A stretch of 35,133 bases of DNA from Lachnospiraceae bacterium (GTDB taxonomy: Bacteria; Bacillota; Clostridia; Lachnospirales; Lachnospiraceae), in assembly GCA_910576385.1 (NCBI GenBank), contig CAJTIR010000037.1, positions 1-35,133 of the forward strand, written 5' to 3'. The notes under the pieces were generated by a model that had not been told where the DNA came from, did not search any database, and worked only from the letters and a program-made list of their open reading frames with translations. Below are positions 1 through 7,610 of the stretch, piece after piece. The translations under genes were made by a program, and so were the position numbers. Numbering within the stretch: position 1 is the stretch's first letter; each line of letters opens with the position of its first letter.

Positions 1-209
1 CCAAGTTTGCGTCCACGCTTTTTTTCCTTAAGACATGCCGTGCCCTCCTTTTTATACGCACTGGAAATTCTTTTTACTGCCTGTGGTGAAATGCCAACTG
101 TTTCTGCAATTTCAATCTGCTTTTTTCCCTTTTTTATTAGCGATATTACCTGTTTCTTGATGATTCTCCTTGTTTCAGGTGATACCGTCACTAAATTAAT
201 TGTTTTCAT
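1..209 (-). CDS. IS630-family-like transposase, N-terminal part (runs off the left edge)
   Basis: The reverse strand reads from an ATG at 209 for about 69 codons and is still open at the window edge. The peptide begins MKTINLVTVSPETRR and contains a helix-turn-helix (KGKKQIEIAETVGISPQAVKR), followed by a basic stretch ending KEKKRGRKLG. This HTH plus 'KKRGRxxG' layout is typical of the DNA-binding N-terminus of IS630/Tc1-mariner-type bacterial transposases. The catalytic DDE domain would lie to the left of the window. The start lies about 30-40 bp from where the neighbouring kinase reading frame becomes kinase-like, so the insertion probably truncated that gene. An unrelated HTH regulator cannot be excluded without the missing C-terminus. 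Confidence 0.6.
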   Translation of the reverse strand, partial: MKTINLVTVSPETRRIIKKQVISLIKKGKKQIEIAETVGISPQAVKRISSAYKKEGTACLKEKKRGRKL

Positions 210-1184
210 ATTAATAGGATAGCAGAAACTTTCCTAAAAAGCTATACTATTTGTCGAGTTTTAACCGCCAAAGTAATATATATCCTCATGGGGATAAATT
301 GTATCGCGGTCTGCGTGATATTAACAGCGGAGTTTGCAAAAAATATGCGGGTGCAGCTCTCCCCGCTTTTTGAAGCAACAGAAAAAGTGGCAGAACAAAA
401 TCTTGATTTTGAGGTGGGACACTCAAAAATCAAAGAATTTGAAGATGTGTTATGTTCTTTCTCTGATATGAAAAATAATTTGAAATCATCTTTAGAGAAA
501 CAATGGAGTGCGGAACAATTACAAAAGGAGCAGATAGCGGCACTTGCTCACGATTTGAAAACGCCTTTAACTGTCATTCAAGGAAATATCGACTTGATAA
601 GCGAAACAGAGCTTGACGACGAACAGCGGTTATATGCGGGGTATATTACAGAAAGTTCCGGGCAAATGGGCATTTATATTAGGACGCTGATTGATATATC
701 CCGGACAGTAGCCGGGTATCAGCTGGGTTTGGAAGAATTTGATATAGCTGATTATATGGAACGGATTGAAGCGCAGGCAAATTCATTATGCCTTCCAAAA
801 GAAATTTGCTTACACGTGGAAACAGGGGCAAATTTAGGAACTCTTAAAGCGGATAAATTACTACTGGAACGGGCAATTATGAATGTGATAGGCAATGCGT
901 TAGATTACTCTCCACCAAAAGGGACAGTTTATGTAGAGGTGCAAAAGCCGGACGATTTTCTACAAATCTCTATAATAGATGAGGGAACTGGTTTTACAAA
1001 TGAGGATTTGCACCATGCAAGGGAGCAGTTTTTTATGGGCGACAACAGCCGAAGCTCTAATATGCACTTTGGCATGGGGCTTTATATCACAAGCAGCATT
1101 GTAAAGCAACACAATGGGGAACTTACTCTTAAAAATTCCGATAAAACAGGCGGTGCAGAGGTTACAATAAAAATTCCATATTAG
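195..1184 (+). pseudogene. Sensor histidine kinase lacking its N-terminal sensor half (truncated at IS junction)
   Basis: From the ATG at 288 the 298-residue product has a short hydrophobic segment, a HAMP-like linker (about 20-70), an HisKA box with HDLKTPLT (His88), and an HATPase domain with N203 (N box), DEGTGF (231-236) and GMGL (262-265). The catalytic core is therefore intact. The frame stays open upstream to 195 and encodes more of the second membrane helix (VIYILMGINCIAVCVIL). The first membrane helix, the extracellular sensor and any partner response regulator are missing, and the frame runs into the transposase gene. This looks like a VanS/BceS-type kinase cut by the IS. A shortened, sensor-less kinase could still be made from 288, but no good ribosome binding site precedes it. 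The gene ends in its own terminator. Confidence 0.7.
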
Positions 1185-1192
1185 GATTTAAT

Positions 1193-1222
1193 GGGCGATG
1201 GGAAACATCGCTCATTATTTTT
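1193..1222 (+). terminator. Intrinsic terminator after the histidine kinase
   Basis: GGGCGATG (1193-1200) pairs with CATCGCTC (1206-1213), with one wobble pair, and is followed by a T-rich tail ending ATTTTTG. It lies 9 bases after the kinase stop codon. Confidence 0.65.
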
Positions 1223-1354
1223 GCAAATCTTTATGAAATCTTCAAAAATATTTCGTAGTATTTTAAAAGTGAACGATTGAACTTAAAATCCACCATATAA
1301 AAAAACGGCGTGTGGCGGGCGATTTTGCTATGCCCAAAAAACTTAACAGACACT

Positions 1355-1389
1355 CTCCAGACCTGTTTTAGAGTTTGGAGGGTTTTTTT
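1355..1389 (+). terminator. Terminator/attenuator hairpin
   Basis: CTCCAGAC (1355-1362) pairs with GTTTGGAG (1373-1380) with one G-T pair, then GG and seven T residues. The 3' arm also contains the GGAG that would serve the 36-codon frame starting at 1390, so the hairpin could affect both transcription and translation. Confidence 0.5.
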
Positions 1390-1500
1390 ATGTTCTTTTT
1401 TCGGGCGGTAATCTATCTGCTCATGCAACGCAGAGTTTATCCATACATAGCATATCGGGGTTTGGCAGGAAGCCAGTTAAAAAAATCCCTGTCCATGTAA
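1390..1500 (+). CDS. Possible 36-residue small protein in the ICE leader
   Basis: The ATG at 1390 follows GGAGGG by eight bases. It encodes a short basic peptide with a hydrophobic start (MFFFRAVIYLLMQRRVYPYI...). I do not recognise it. Its good ribosome binding site and its place after an attenuator-like hairpin are the only support. It could be a leader peptide or chance. Confidence 0.3.
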   Translation: MFFFRAVIYLLMQRRVYPYIAYRGLAGSQLKKSLSM

Positions 1501-1663
1501 CGCTGCTTCTCACCATGAAAACAGAAGTAGAATCTCCGTTTAACAGAATATGTATCTCCTATAACCGTAGAGGACACAGAGCCTTTGCGGTTTTTCTTTT
1601 GTCGTTTTTTATCGGAATGTGCCGCAGGGCTGTTTCCGCTGTTGGCTGCCGTTCGCCGCCTTT

Positions 1664-1705
1664 CCAATCTGAATTTTAACATTTTTAAAAATTTCAGATT
1701 GGAGG
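1664..1705 (+). promoter_or_regulatory. Hairpin burying the ribosome binding site of the sigma-like gene
   Basis: CCAATCTGAA (1664-1673) is a perfect inverted repeat of TTCAGATTGG (1693-1702), with A/T-rich pairing continuing inwards. The 3' arm overlaps the GGAGG (1701-1705) that precedes the ATG at 1714. Forming the stem would hide the ribosome binding site. Confidence 0.6.
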
Positions 1706-1713
1706 AAAAAAGA

Positions 1714-2138
1714 ATGGCATACAACAACGGACGGGAGAACAGGAAATGGCTTATCTGGAAAGAAGCCGAGGAAAAAAATTGCGGGAGCATGGAGTTGATG
1801 AAACCACCACCCCGCAAATCCGCACGGACCACAGGGCAGACTTCAATTCCAACAGACGGTTTTACCATTGGACAAGCAACTTTGGAGAATACCTTGAGGG
1901 GATGGCAGACAGGGAACAGAATACCGAGCTAAAGACTGTCGCTGATTTACTGAACGAGATTGAGGACGAAACTCTGTATCGGGCATTGCTTACGGTGGAC
2001 AGGCGTACCCTGCAAATCATCCTGCTGAAAATGCAGGGCTATTCCACAAAGGAAATTGCCCCGCTTGTGGGATTGACAACAGGGGCTATCTATGCAAGGC
2101 TAGACCATATGCGGAAAAAACTGCGGAAGATTTTATAA
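1714..2138 (+). pseudogene. ICE sigma-70 region-4-like regulator, frameshifted in an A7 tract
   Basis: The gene starts at ATG 1714 (ribosome binding site GGAGG) with MAYNNGRENRKWLIWKEAEEK, the usual N-terminus of small sigma-like proteins in Tn1549/CTn-type elements. After the A7 run (1772-1778) the family-like sequence continues in another frame as KLREHGVDE, then NRRFYHWTSNFGEYLEG, and ends with a helix-turn-helix (VDRRTLQIILLKMQGYSTKEIAPLVGLTTGAIYARLDHM). One extra A would restore a single product of about 141 residues. Seen: the two frames abut at the homopolymer. Inferred: loss of one A, a sequencing error, or slippage. The HTH part could also be made alone from the in-frame ATG at 1746. 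Confidence 0.7.
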
Positions 2139-3004
2139 CCATCTAATATTTTCTGTTTCCTTATGGACTACTGGGTGAGGGACAAAATTCCCTTGCCCAA
2201 TTTTCAAAGTAGGTGAATAAAATTCCCGTCCGCAGGGAATACTAAAAAGTTTGTCTAAAATCTTGACATGAATGTAGCCACTATGGTATTCTGAAATACT
2301 CATATGGGAATTGGAAGATTTGAAAATTAAATAGCACATAGATGGAAGAATGGAATGTCAGCCAACGGACAAGGCTGACCGCCGCCGAATGTATGCTGTC
2401 CTTTTCGGCTGGTGCATGGCAGCATGGTTTTGAATTTCAAAGCCGTTACATAGCATTGCGAATCTGAACAGGAGAAAACACTCCTGTCATTCGTGATGTC
2501 GTGTGACGGCTTTTTCATTTATCCAAAACTCAAGAAAAACCGAATCCAGAACGGAGGTGCAGGGACATAGGATTTTCTTTTCGGAGGGTAAGACAGGTAT
2601 GGAAGAATGCTACTGCACAGGAAATATGGTTCCCGAAAAGTCGCTAGACTTTTTGGGAGAAGGAGGAGCAGTGGAGTGAGTGATTTTCCGTGCCTGCACG
2701 GAAATGAGCGATACGGAACTTGTGACGACGCGTCCACAGAGATAGCGAGCATCGGATTGTGTCAGCCATAGCGGAAAATGCCCTGCATTTCCCGCTATGA
2801 CCGCGGTGCTCCTCGAATGCTCATGCAAGCATGGCATTCTCATCGCTACTCGCGCACAATCCAATCCACAGCCTAAAGGCGTGTGGACTTCTCTCAGGGG
2901 ACGTCTCCGCTCCGCTACGGTCCGCGCTGAACAGACGTCCACTGGACGTCTAGCGCCCCTGTTTACCCCGAAGAAAGAAAAATAAGACTGGAGGATTGAG
3001 GAAA
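2139..3004. other. Structured oriT-like region of the ICE remnant
   Basis: No large gene is seen in this stretch. A 41-codon frame at 2342-2467 starts near the end of an AT-rich part but is not recognised. From about 2,680 the DNA becomes GC-richer and rich in inverted repeats: TTTCCGTGC (2685-2693) with GCACGGAAA (2696-2704), a 15-base arm pair with one mismatch at about 2765-2799, and AGACGTCC (2933-2940) with GGACGTCT (2944-2951). The position directly upstream of a mobC-like start is where conjugative elements keep their transfer origin, so an oriT relic is the best guess. There is no nic-site evidence. Confidence 0.45.
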
Positions 3005-3781
3005 ATGAGCAGAGAAAAATCAGAAAAGGATGTGCGAAATGTCCCGATTACCGTCCGATTGAATGAGGAAGAACATGAAAAATTAAAGCAGTGCGCCGCC
3101 GCTTGCGGTCTGTCCGCAGCAGAATTTATGCGTCAGTTATGCAAGGGAAACGCCCCGCAGCCCAAGCCTAAAACCGAGTTTTGGGAACTGTTAAACAAGC
3201 TCTATGCATTAAAACAGTTGGTGCTGAAACAGCTTCAGCAGTTCCTGTCCTATTTACAGCAGTTTGAGCGTGTGTTTATCCGACAGCAGATTGACGCCAC
3301 CCTTGCAGAACGCAGATACGAGTTATCCGCAAAGCAGAAACAGATAGGAAAGGACGAAAAGCGGATAAAGGAGCTTGACCGCCTGTTCCGTAAAATCTAT
3401 GAGGATAATGTCAACGGAAAGCTGAATGACGAACGCTTTTACAAGCTGTCAGACGGATATGAAGCCGAGCAGGAACAGCTAAAGCAGGAAATCGAAGCCT
3501 TGACAGCCGAGGTCAGCGAAGCCGACACGGAAGCGACCAATGTCGCCAAGCTGATAGCCGTCACCAAGAAATACACCCGCATTGACGAGCTAACGCCCGA
3601 AATCCTAAACGCATTTGTGGATAAAATCGTAGTCCAAGAGCGTGAGAAAAAAGATGGGAAACGGACACAGCAAATCGACATCTACTATTCCTATGTCGGG
3701 ATTGTGGACATCCCCGCGGACGAGGAAATGCGGGAAATGGAACAGGAATATATGCAGCGTACCAAACGTCAAACCGCCTAA
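3005..3781 (+). CDS. Chimera: MobC-like N-terminus fused to C-terminal part of a large serine recombinase
   Basis: The product has 258 residues from ATG 3005 (GAGG just upstream; a TTG at 2996 is also in frame). Residues about 10-65 (VPITVRLNEEEHEKLKQCAAACGLSAAEFMRQ and on to WELLNKLYALK) match the ribbon-helix-helix start of MobC-type mobilisation proteins. From about residue 68 onward the sequence is the coiled-coil and C-terminal (DUF4368-type) part of TnpX/TndX-like large serine recombinases: LFRKIYEDNVNGKLNDERF, YTRIDELTPEILNAFVDKIVV, then IDIYYSYVGIVDIP. The catalytic serine domain and the relaxase that should lie between the two genes are absent. The simplest reading is an in-frame deletion between mobC and the integrase gene that removed the transfer core. 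The protein could still bind DNA but cannot recombine by itself. Confidence 0.75.
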   Translation: MSREKSEKDVRNVPITVRLNEEEHEKLKQCAAACGLSAAEFMRQLCKGNAPQPKPKTEFWELLNKLYALKQLVLKQLQQFLSYLQQFERVFIRQQIDATLAERRYELSAKQKQIGKDEKRIKELDRLFRKIYEDNVNGKLNDERFYKLSDGYEAEQEQLKQEIEALTAEVSEADTEATNVAKLIAVTKKYTRIDELTPEILNAFVDKIVVQEREKKDGKRTQQIDIYYSYVGIVDIPADEEMREMEQEYMQRTKRQTA

Positions 3782-3791
3782 ATATAGGCGT

Positions 3792-3838
3792 GGCAGGAGA
3801 AAATCTATGCTCCTGCCGATACATATCTATTTTTTATC
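3792..3838 (+). terminator. Terminator after the chimeric recombinase gene
   Basis: GGCAGGAG (3792-3799) pairs perfectly with CTCCTGCC (3810-3817). A T-rich tail with T6 follows. Confidence 0.65.
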
Positions 3839-4110
3839 CCTATCTGGTTTAACCCATAATAGAAATAAATAGAAATATATTCTCTGCTAACATTGGAAAA
3901 TAATACTAGTTGATATTGCAGATTGTGTCTCATCATTATCACTTAACGAGTGAAAAAAAATTGAAACTGAGACAATGCAATTGACATGCTAAAAAAATCA
4001 ATTCCATAATTAAAAACCTAACTACTAATTTTGGATTGGATAATAGAAAAATATGGAACAATAAATTATATAATATGATGCTGGGGTCAAAATATGCACC
4101 TTTTACATAA
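3839..4110. other. AT-rich spacer at the mobile/core junction
   Basis: This stretch holds no convincing gene. It contains a short tandem of AATAGAAAT-like units at about 3858-3878. The recombinase target would be expected here or just to the left. Confidence 0.4.
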
Positions 4111-4116
4111 AGAAAA

Positions 4117-4138
4117 AACACCTATCAGAATAGGTGTT
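4117..4138 (-). terminator. Terminator of the minus-strand BrkB/SpoIID genes
   Basis: AACACCTAT (4117-4125) pairs perfectly with ATAGGTGTT (4130-4138), with a 4-base loop. On the minus strand a run of T residues follows the stem. Confidence 0.75.
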
Positions 4139-4168
4139 CTCTCTTTTACTCGTTTTCTGCTTTTTATC

Positions 4169-5023
4169 TCACTCTCCATGCTGCTTAGCCCAATGTTCCT
4201 CATAAATATTGTTAATCTCCGCACAGACCAGCAAAATATAAATCCCAAAATACAGCCATAGCATAACCAGAATCATAGTTGTAAGACTGCCATACATGGA
4301 AAATCCATTGAAATAATCCACATAAATGGAGATCCCAAAAGATAACAACGACCAGCCCACCGCCCCCATAATACTGCCTGGGAGCTGACTGCGAAAGGCC
4401 GCTCTGCGGTTGGGCAGCATCTTAAAAAGCATGGCGAAAAACAACATCAACAATGCCAGCAAAATCAACGAACGCAGCCTTAAAATAGCTTCTGTAATAT
4501 GCGCAACAATTGGCAGATACTGAACAATTAAATGTTGCAGGCTGTTGCCAAATACCATTAAAGTCAAAGAAACCACGATGGCAACTATCAGCATCACCGT
4601 ATACAAAATAGCGCGAAACCGCAGTAAAATCCAATTTCGTGTCTCCTCAATATCATATACACTATTAAGGCCATTGGTCAGATATTGAATCCCTTTGGCT
4701 GCAGACCAGACCGCAACCACAGCTGCAGCAGACACCAATCCGATAGAATTATTATACATTTCATGGATAATTCCAATAAGAAAGGGCGAAATATACGGAG
4801 GCATAATGCGATTGATCATCTCCATCACCATACTCTCGGTCACTGGCGTATACTGCACCAAAGAGATAAACAGCATAATAAATGGTATCAAAGACAGGAC
4901 AATAAAAAATGCAGACTGCGCGGCAAACGCGCTGATATTGTCTTCTTTGCACTTAGCTAAAAATCCTTTTGTCCTTGCAATCACTCTCCAAATCATTTTT
5001 CTACTCTGCCGCCTTTTCTTCAT
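4169..5023 (-). CDS. YihY/BrkB-family membrane protein
   Basis: This is a polytopic membrane protein of about 280 residues, the usual size for the YihY/virulence factor BrkB family. It shows the family's early motif (NISAFAAQSAFFIVLSLIPF), a central VVAVWSAAKGI, and five to six hydrophobic helices. The last helix is LVMLWLYFGIYILLVCAEIN, the most conserved part of the family. The molecular role of the family is not settled; older claims of RNase BN activity were withdrawn. The gene follows the SpoIID-domain gene and overlaps or abuts it: the stop of that gene is at 5001-5003. Possible starts are ATG 5050, 5023 and 4996. 4996 has AAGGCGG upstream, while 5023 lacks a clear site. The two genes are probably translationally coupled and share the terminator at 4117-4138. 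Confidence 0.85.
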   Translation of the reverse strand: MKKRRQSRKMIWRVIARTKGFLAKCKEDNISAFAAQSAFFIVLSLIPFIMLFISLVQYTPVTESMVMEMINRIMPPYISPFLIGIIHEMYNNSIGLVSAAAVVAVWSAAKGIQYLTNGLNSVYDIEETRNWILLRFRAILYTVMLIVAIVVSLTLMVFGNSLQHLIVQYLPIVAHITEAILRLRSLILLALLMLFFAMLFKMLPNRRAAFRSQLPGSIMGAVGWSLLSFGISIYVDYFNGFSMYGSLTTMILVMLWLYFGIYILLVCAEINNIYEEHWAKQHGE

Positions 5024-7265
5024 TGTATATATTTTCAATCGTAATATCATGATAAAACTTTGTCAGTATATCCATATAATTCATGCCATCTTTGGCCATA
5101 CCGTTGGCTCCATTTTGACACATTCCAATTCCATGCCCATATCCTCCTCCATAGAGTGCATAACCCTTTTCAACTGGAATCAATGCACAATATGCGCTGG
5201 GCAGCAATTCCATTTCGATTGGCTGTCCGTCTTTGCCTACAAGCCCTGTTGCAGCCTTCCCCAGAACATAACGTATATTATATTCTGAAACCAAGACCAC
5301 ATCTCCCTTCTCATAGGTGATACGCAGTCTTTTCACTGCACCAGAGGCACAACGTTCTTCCACAGAAATATTCTTAGGAGCACCAAACGCCGTCAAGTCA
5401 GCCTCTGTCCCTGCTGTTCCATCGTCCTTGGTAATCTGTACATTTTGGCTAGTTGCCTGAAAACGTGTGGCAATTGCCGCATTGATAACCTCTGCCTTTT
5501 CCGGCAGCAAGAGTTCTGCATGCCAGCGAAACAATGGACTTTCACTGTCAAAGGCTTCAATCTCTTGATTCTTAATAAATTCTGTAAACTTATCTTCGTT
5601 AGAAATATCTGGTTCACTTCCATCAGAAACCAGAGAAATACTCTGCAGATAGCTATTAGCCTCAGTTGGTTCCACATCCCACACTCCCATATCTGCGGTA
5701 TAGCCACAAGAGGTAGAGAAGAAATAAGTTTCTGCCACTTCTCCCTGATATTTTACCACTTCTCCGATCGTATCATCCACAGCAAGTGTTGTATTTTCAT
5801 CCTCAGACTGCTTATTATAAACCTGATAATTGGTACTGTCATCCACATGGGCGCCAAATGCGGCATAATCTCCACGCATCAGATGAATACAGGCATAACT
5901 TCTGGCACAGACGGCCTGTGTACAGAGCGCTGCTCTCTCATAGGATGCTGGCATCTCACTTGGAACCACACCATAGAGATATTTTTCTAAAGACAGTTCA
6001 TTGACTACACCATAGCCTTCGGGATATTTTCGAATCTCCATAGTTCCTCGATAACCTAACGAAGTATGATTGCCCCTTTCATCCGAAAAATAAATTCTTC
6101 CATTCTCATCATTGAGCGATACTTTCACATAGTCCGCTTTTTTTCCTAAATATTTTGCCGCTTTGATGACTTTTCCTGCCTTAAGCTTCTTCTCCTTTTT
6201 GCCAATTGTTATGGTTCCATCGACATCAGCAACTAGAAGCGGATCTCCATGACAGATGTTGCCCTCTGGATTCAACAACAGCACACGAATATTCTCAATC
6301 GCCGCTGGCTCTTTTAAAATAATCCCGCAAACTTGCTTTTTTGCAACTACAAAATCTGCCTCAAGATTTCCAATCACCAATTTAGATTCATCCAATTCTT
6401 CCACTGTACCATACGTTTTATATACTTTTAGCTTTCCCGCATGTTCCAAACTTCCATAACCAGAGATCTCAATTTTCTTTTCATCAAAACTGAGCACCTT
6501 ACCTGATATTTTATCTTCTTTCTTATAGATGGCTGTCACTTTGCGATCCTTCCATTCCATATCACAGATTGTATCTGTAATCTGTTCTTTGAGTCCTTCA
6601 ATATTCAAAGAAATCTTTTGTTTCTGATACAAAACTTCCGCTTTCTCCTGATCTGTATTATGTATAAAGACATTTTCTAAGGTAAGTGTCTCCTCACATT
6701 CCCCGCTGATGCCGATAATGCGTTCCCCTTTCACATACACCTGATACATATCATAATACTTAAAGTAATCAACGCCTTTTGCCACTTGAAAATAACCTTT
6801 CTGTGTCAGACGGTCTAATGATTCCTCCTGTCCCTCATCTGTGAGAAACACCAATCCCACATCTGATACCTGATGATCTGTATCTAATAAATCCAGAACC
6901 TGCTTATAAATCTGATCCCACAACGGCCTAGACACCGTTTTCCAGGAAAACTTATTCTGGTAATCAATATACTGCTGTACAGAAAGTTGCTTTAATACCT
7001 CAGAAAGCTGTCCATAGGTTAATTTGCTGTTAAGATCTTTTACATGAAGGCTGGTCTTTAACTTTTCTTCCCATTCATCTTCCTCATAATAAGTAAAACT
7101 TAACTGGGAAGGCAATTCCGCGAGCGCCACATAATCATTGCTGTACTCAGTAATCACCTGTTTGGCAGAAGTTATCCAAATAAACCAGAATATCAAAAGC
7201 AGCAGAAGCATACACAATACCCCTGCAAAATAATTTCTTTTTATACCAGAATAATTTTTTTCCAT
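5001..7265 (-). CDS. SpoIID/LytB-domain membrane-anchored protein
   Basis: The 754-residue product has one N-terminal membrane helix (about 13-33), so it is probably anchored with most of the chain outside. Residues 34-400 form a long region without a recognised domain, containing several short beta-rich segments. The SpoIID/LytB domain spans about 420-745: LSLEKYLYGVVPSEMPASYE with the catalytic glutamate at E437, then AARSYA-like VCARSYA and YGGGYGHGIGMCQNGANGMA near the end. SpoIID proteins are lytic transglycosylases that cut glycan strands stripped of stem peptides, classically during engulfment. Family members with long extra N-termini are also found in vegetative cells, so a sporulation role is likely but not shown. 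The gene lies upstream of the BrkB gene and overlaps it slightly. The start at 7265 has an AGGA-like site upstream. Confidence 0.9.
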   Translation of the reverse strand: MEKNYSGIKRNYFAGVLCMLLLLLIFWFIWITSAKQVITEYSNDYVALAELPSQLSFTYYEEDEWEEKLKTSLHVKDLNSKLTYGQLSEVLKQLSVQQYIDYQNKFSWKTVSRPLWDQIYKQVLDLLDTDHQVSDVGLVFLTDEGQEESLDRLTQKGYFQVAKGVDYFKYYDMYQVYVKGERIIGISGECEETLTLENVFIHNTDQEKAEVLYQKQKISLNIEGLKEQITDTICDMEWKDRKVTAIYKKEDKISGKVLSFDEKKIEISGYGSLEHAGKLKVYKTYGTVEELDESKLVIGNLEADFVVAKKQVCGIILKEPAAIENIRVLLLNPEGNICHGDPLLVADVDGTITIGKKEKKLKAGKVIKAAKYLGKKADYVKVSLNDENGRIYFSDERGNHTSLGYRGTMEIRKYPEGYGVVNELSLEKYLYGVVPSEMPASYERAALCTQAVCARSYACIHLMRGDYAAFGAHVDDSTNYQVYNKQSEDENTTLAVDDTIGEVVKYQGEVAETYFFSTSCGYTADMGVWDVEPTEANSYLQSISLVSDGSEPDISNEDKFTEFIKNQEIEAFDSESPLFRWHAELLLPEKAEVINAAIATRFQATSQNVQITKDDGTAGTEADLTAFGAPKNISVEERCASGAVKRLRITYEKGDVVLVSEYNIRYVLGKAATGLVGKDGQPIEMELLPSAYCALIPVEKGYALYGGGYGHGIGMCQNGANGMAKDGMNYMDILTKFYHDITIENIYNEEKAAE

Positions 7266-7460
7266 GCGATTATTTCCTGTCCTGTTTCTTTTTGTAACTA
7301 TTGAGAACCCAACGAAACTATGAAATTCAAAAATGAGGTTCTAAATAATTACTTATTTTTTATATAACAACTGGGCGCCTTTCAAAAATTCTAGTACAAC
7401 TTAAGGTTCACCCTCTTCATCCTTCTACTAGAAGATAAAATTTTCTTCCATTGGACTTAA

Positions 7461-7491
7461 GAAAGGCTGCCTTTCTCCAAAGCAGCCTTTC
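7461..7491. terminator. Strong hairpin, possible terminator
   Basis: A perfect 10-bp stem has an 11-base loop. The plus-strand tail (CTCTTTCGTAATT) is only moderately T-rich and the minus-strand tail is not T-rich, so the direction is unclear. Confidence 0.4.
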
Positions 7492-7492
7492 C

Positions 7493-7610
7493 TCTTTCGT
7501 AATTAATTTATCTTTTGTGCTTTACAATTCTTTTGTATCTTCTATCTTTCGTACTTAAAAAATTCTTTTGAAACTTATGCGCAAATTCTCTTTTGTAAAG
7601 TTCTTTTGTA
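7493..7610. repeat. Seven-copy 9-base direct repeat, TCTTTYGTA-like
   Basis: Copies start at 7493, 7511, 7529, 7545, 7564, 7589 and 7602 (TCTTTTGTA or TCTTTCGTA with single changes). Spacing is mostly 16-19 bases. On the minus strand, which is the direction of the flanking genes, the unit reads TACAAAAGA. Confidence 0.6.

Larger units (their letters stand above)
1185..1713. other. ICE leader region with hairpins and tiny ORFs
   Basis: This 529-bp stretch has no sizeable gene. It holds the kinase terminator, a second hairpin at 1355-1380 with a T7 tail, two tiny open frames, and a hairpin at 1664-1702 over a ribosome binding site. The tiny frames are 36 codons at 1390-1500 and 54 codons at 1515-1679. 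The first has GGAGGG eight bases upstream; the second has no visible ribosome binding site. Terminator-plus-small-ORF leaders are known to control transcription in Tn916-like elements, so this may be a similar control region; that is inference. Confidence 0.4.
1186..3840. mobile_element. Decayed Tn1549/CTn-type integrative conjugative element remnant
   Basis: The sigma-like gene, oriT-like repeats, mobC start and recombinase end occur in the order expected in such elements, but relaxase, transfer genes and recombinase catalytic domain are missing. The right boundary probably lies between the recombinase stop (3781) and the AT-rich DNA near 3,900. The left boundary is not visible, and the kinase may be former cargo. 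No attachment-site duplicates were found by eye. Confidence 0.55.

Noticed and set aside
1437-1868. Long minus-strand open frame over the ICE leader
   Set aside because: It is antisense to the sigma-like gene and the hairpins, with no recognisable domain and no fitting ribosome binding site.
2610-2942. Open frames on both strands in the GC-richer inverted-repeat region
   Set aside because: The frames follow from palindromic, stop-poor DNA; the peptides show no family features.
4695-5288. 197-codon plus-strand frame opposite the BrkB gene
   Set aside because: It is a shadow of two well-supported minus-strand genes.
7493-7610. CRISPR array
   Set aside because: The repeat unit is only 9 bases, spacers of 4-16 bases vary in length, and there are no cas genes in the window.
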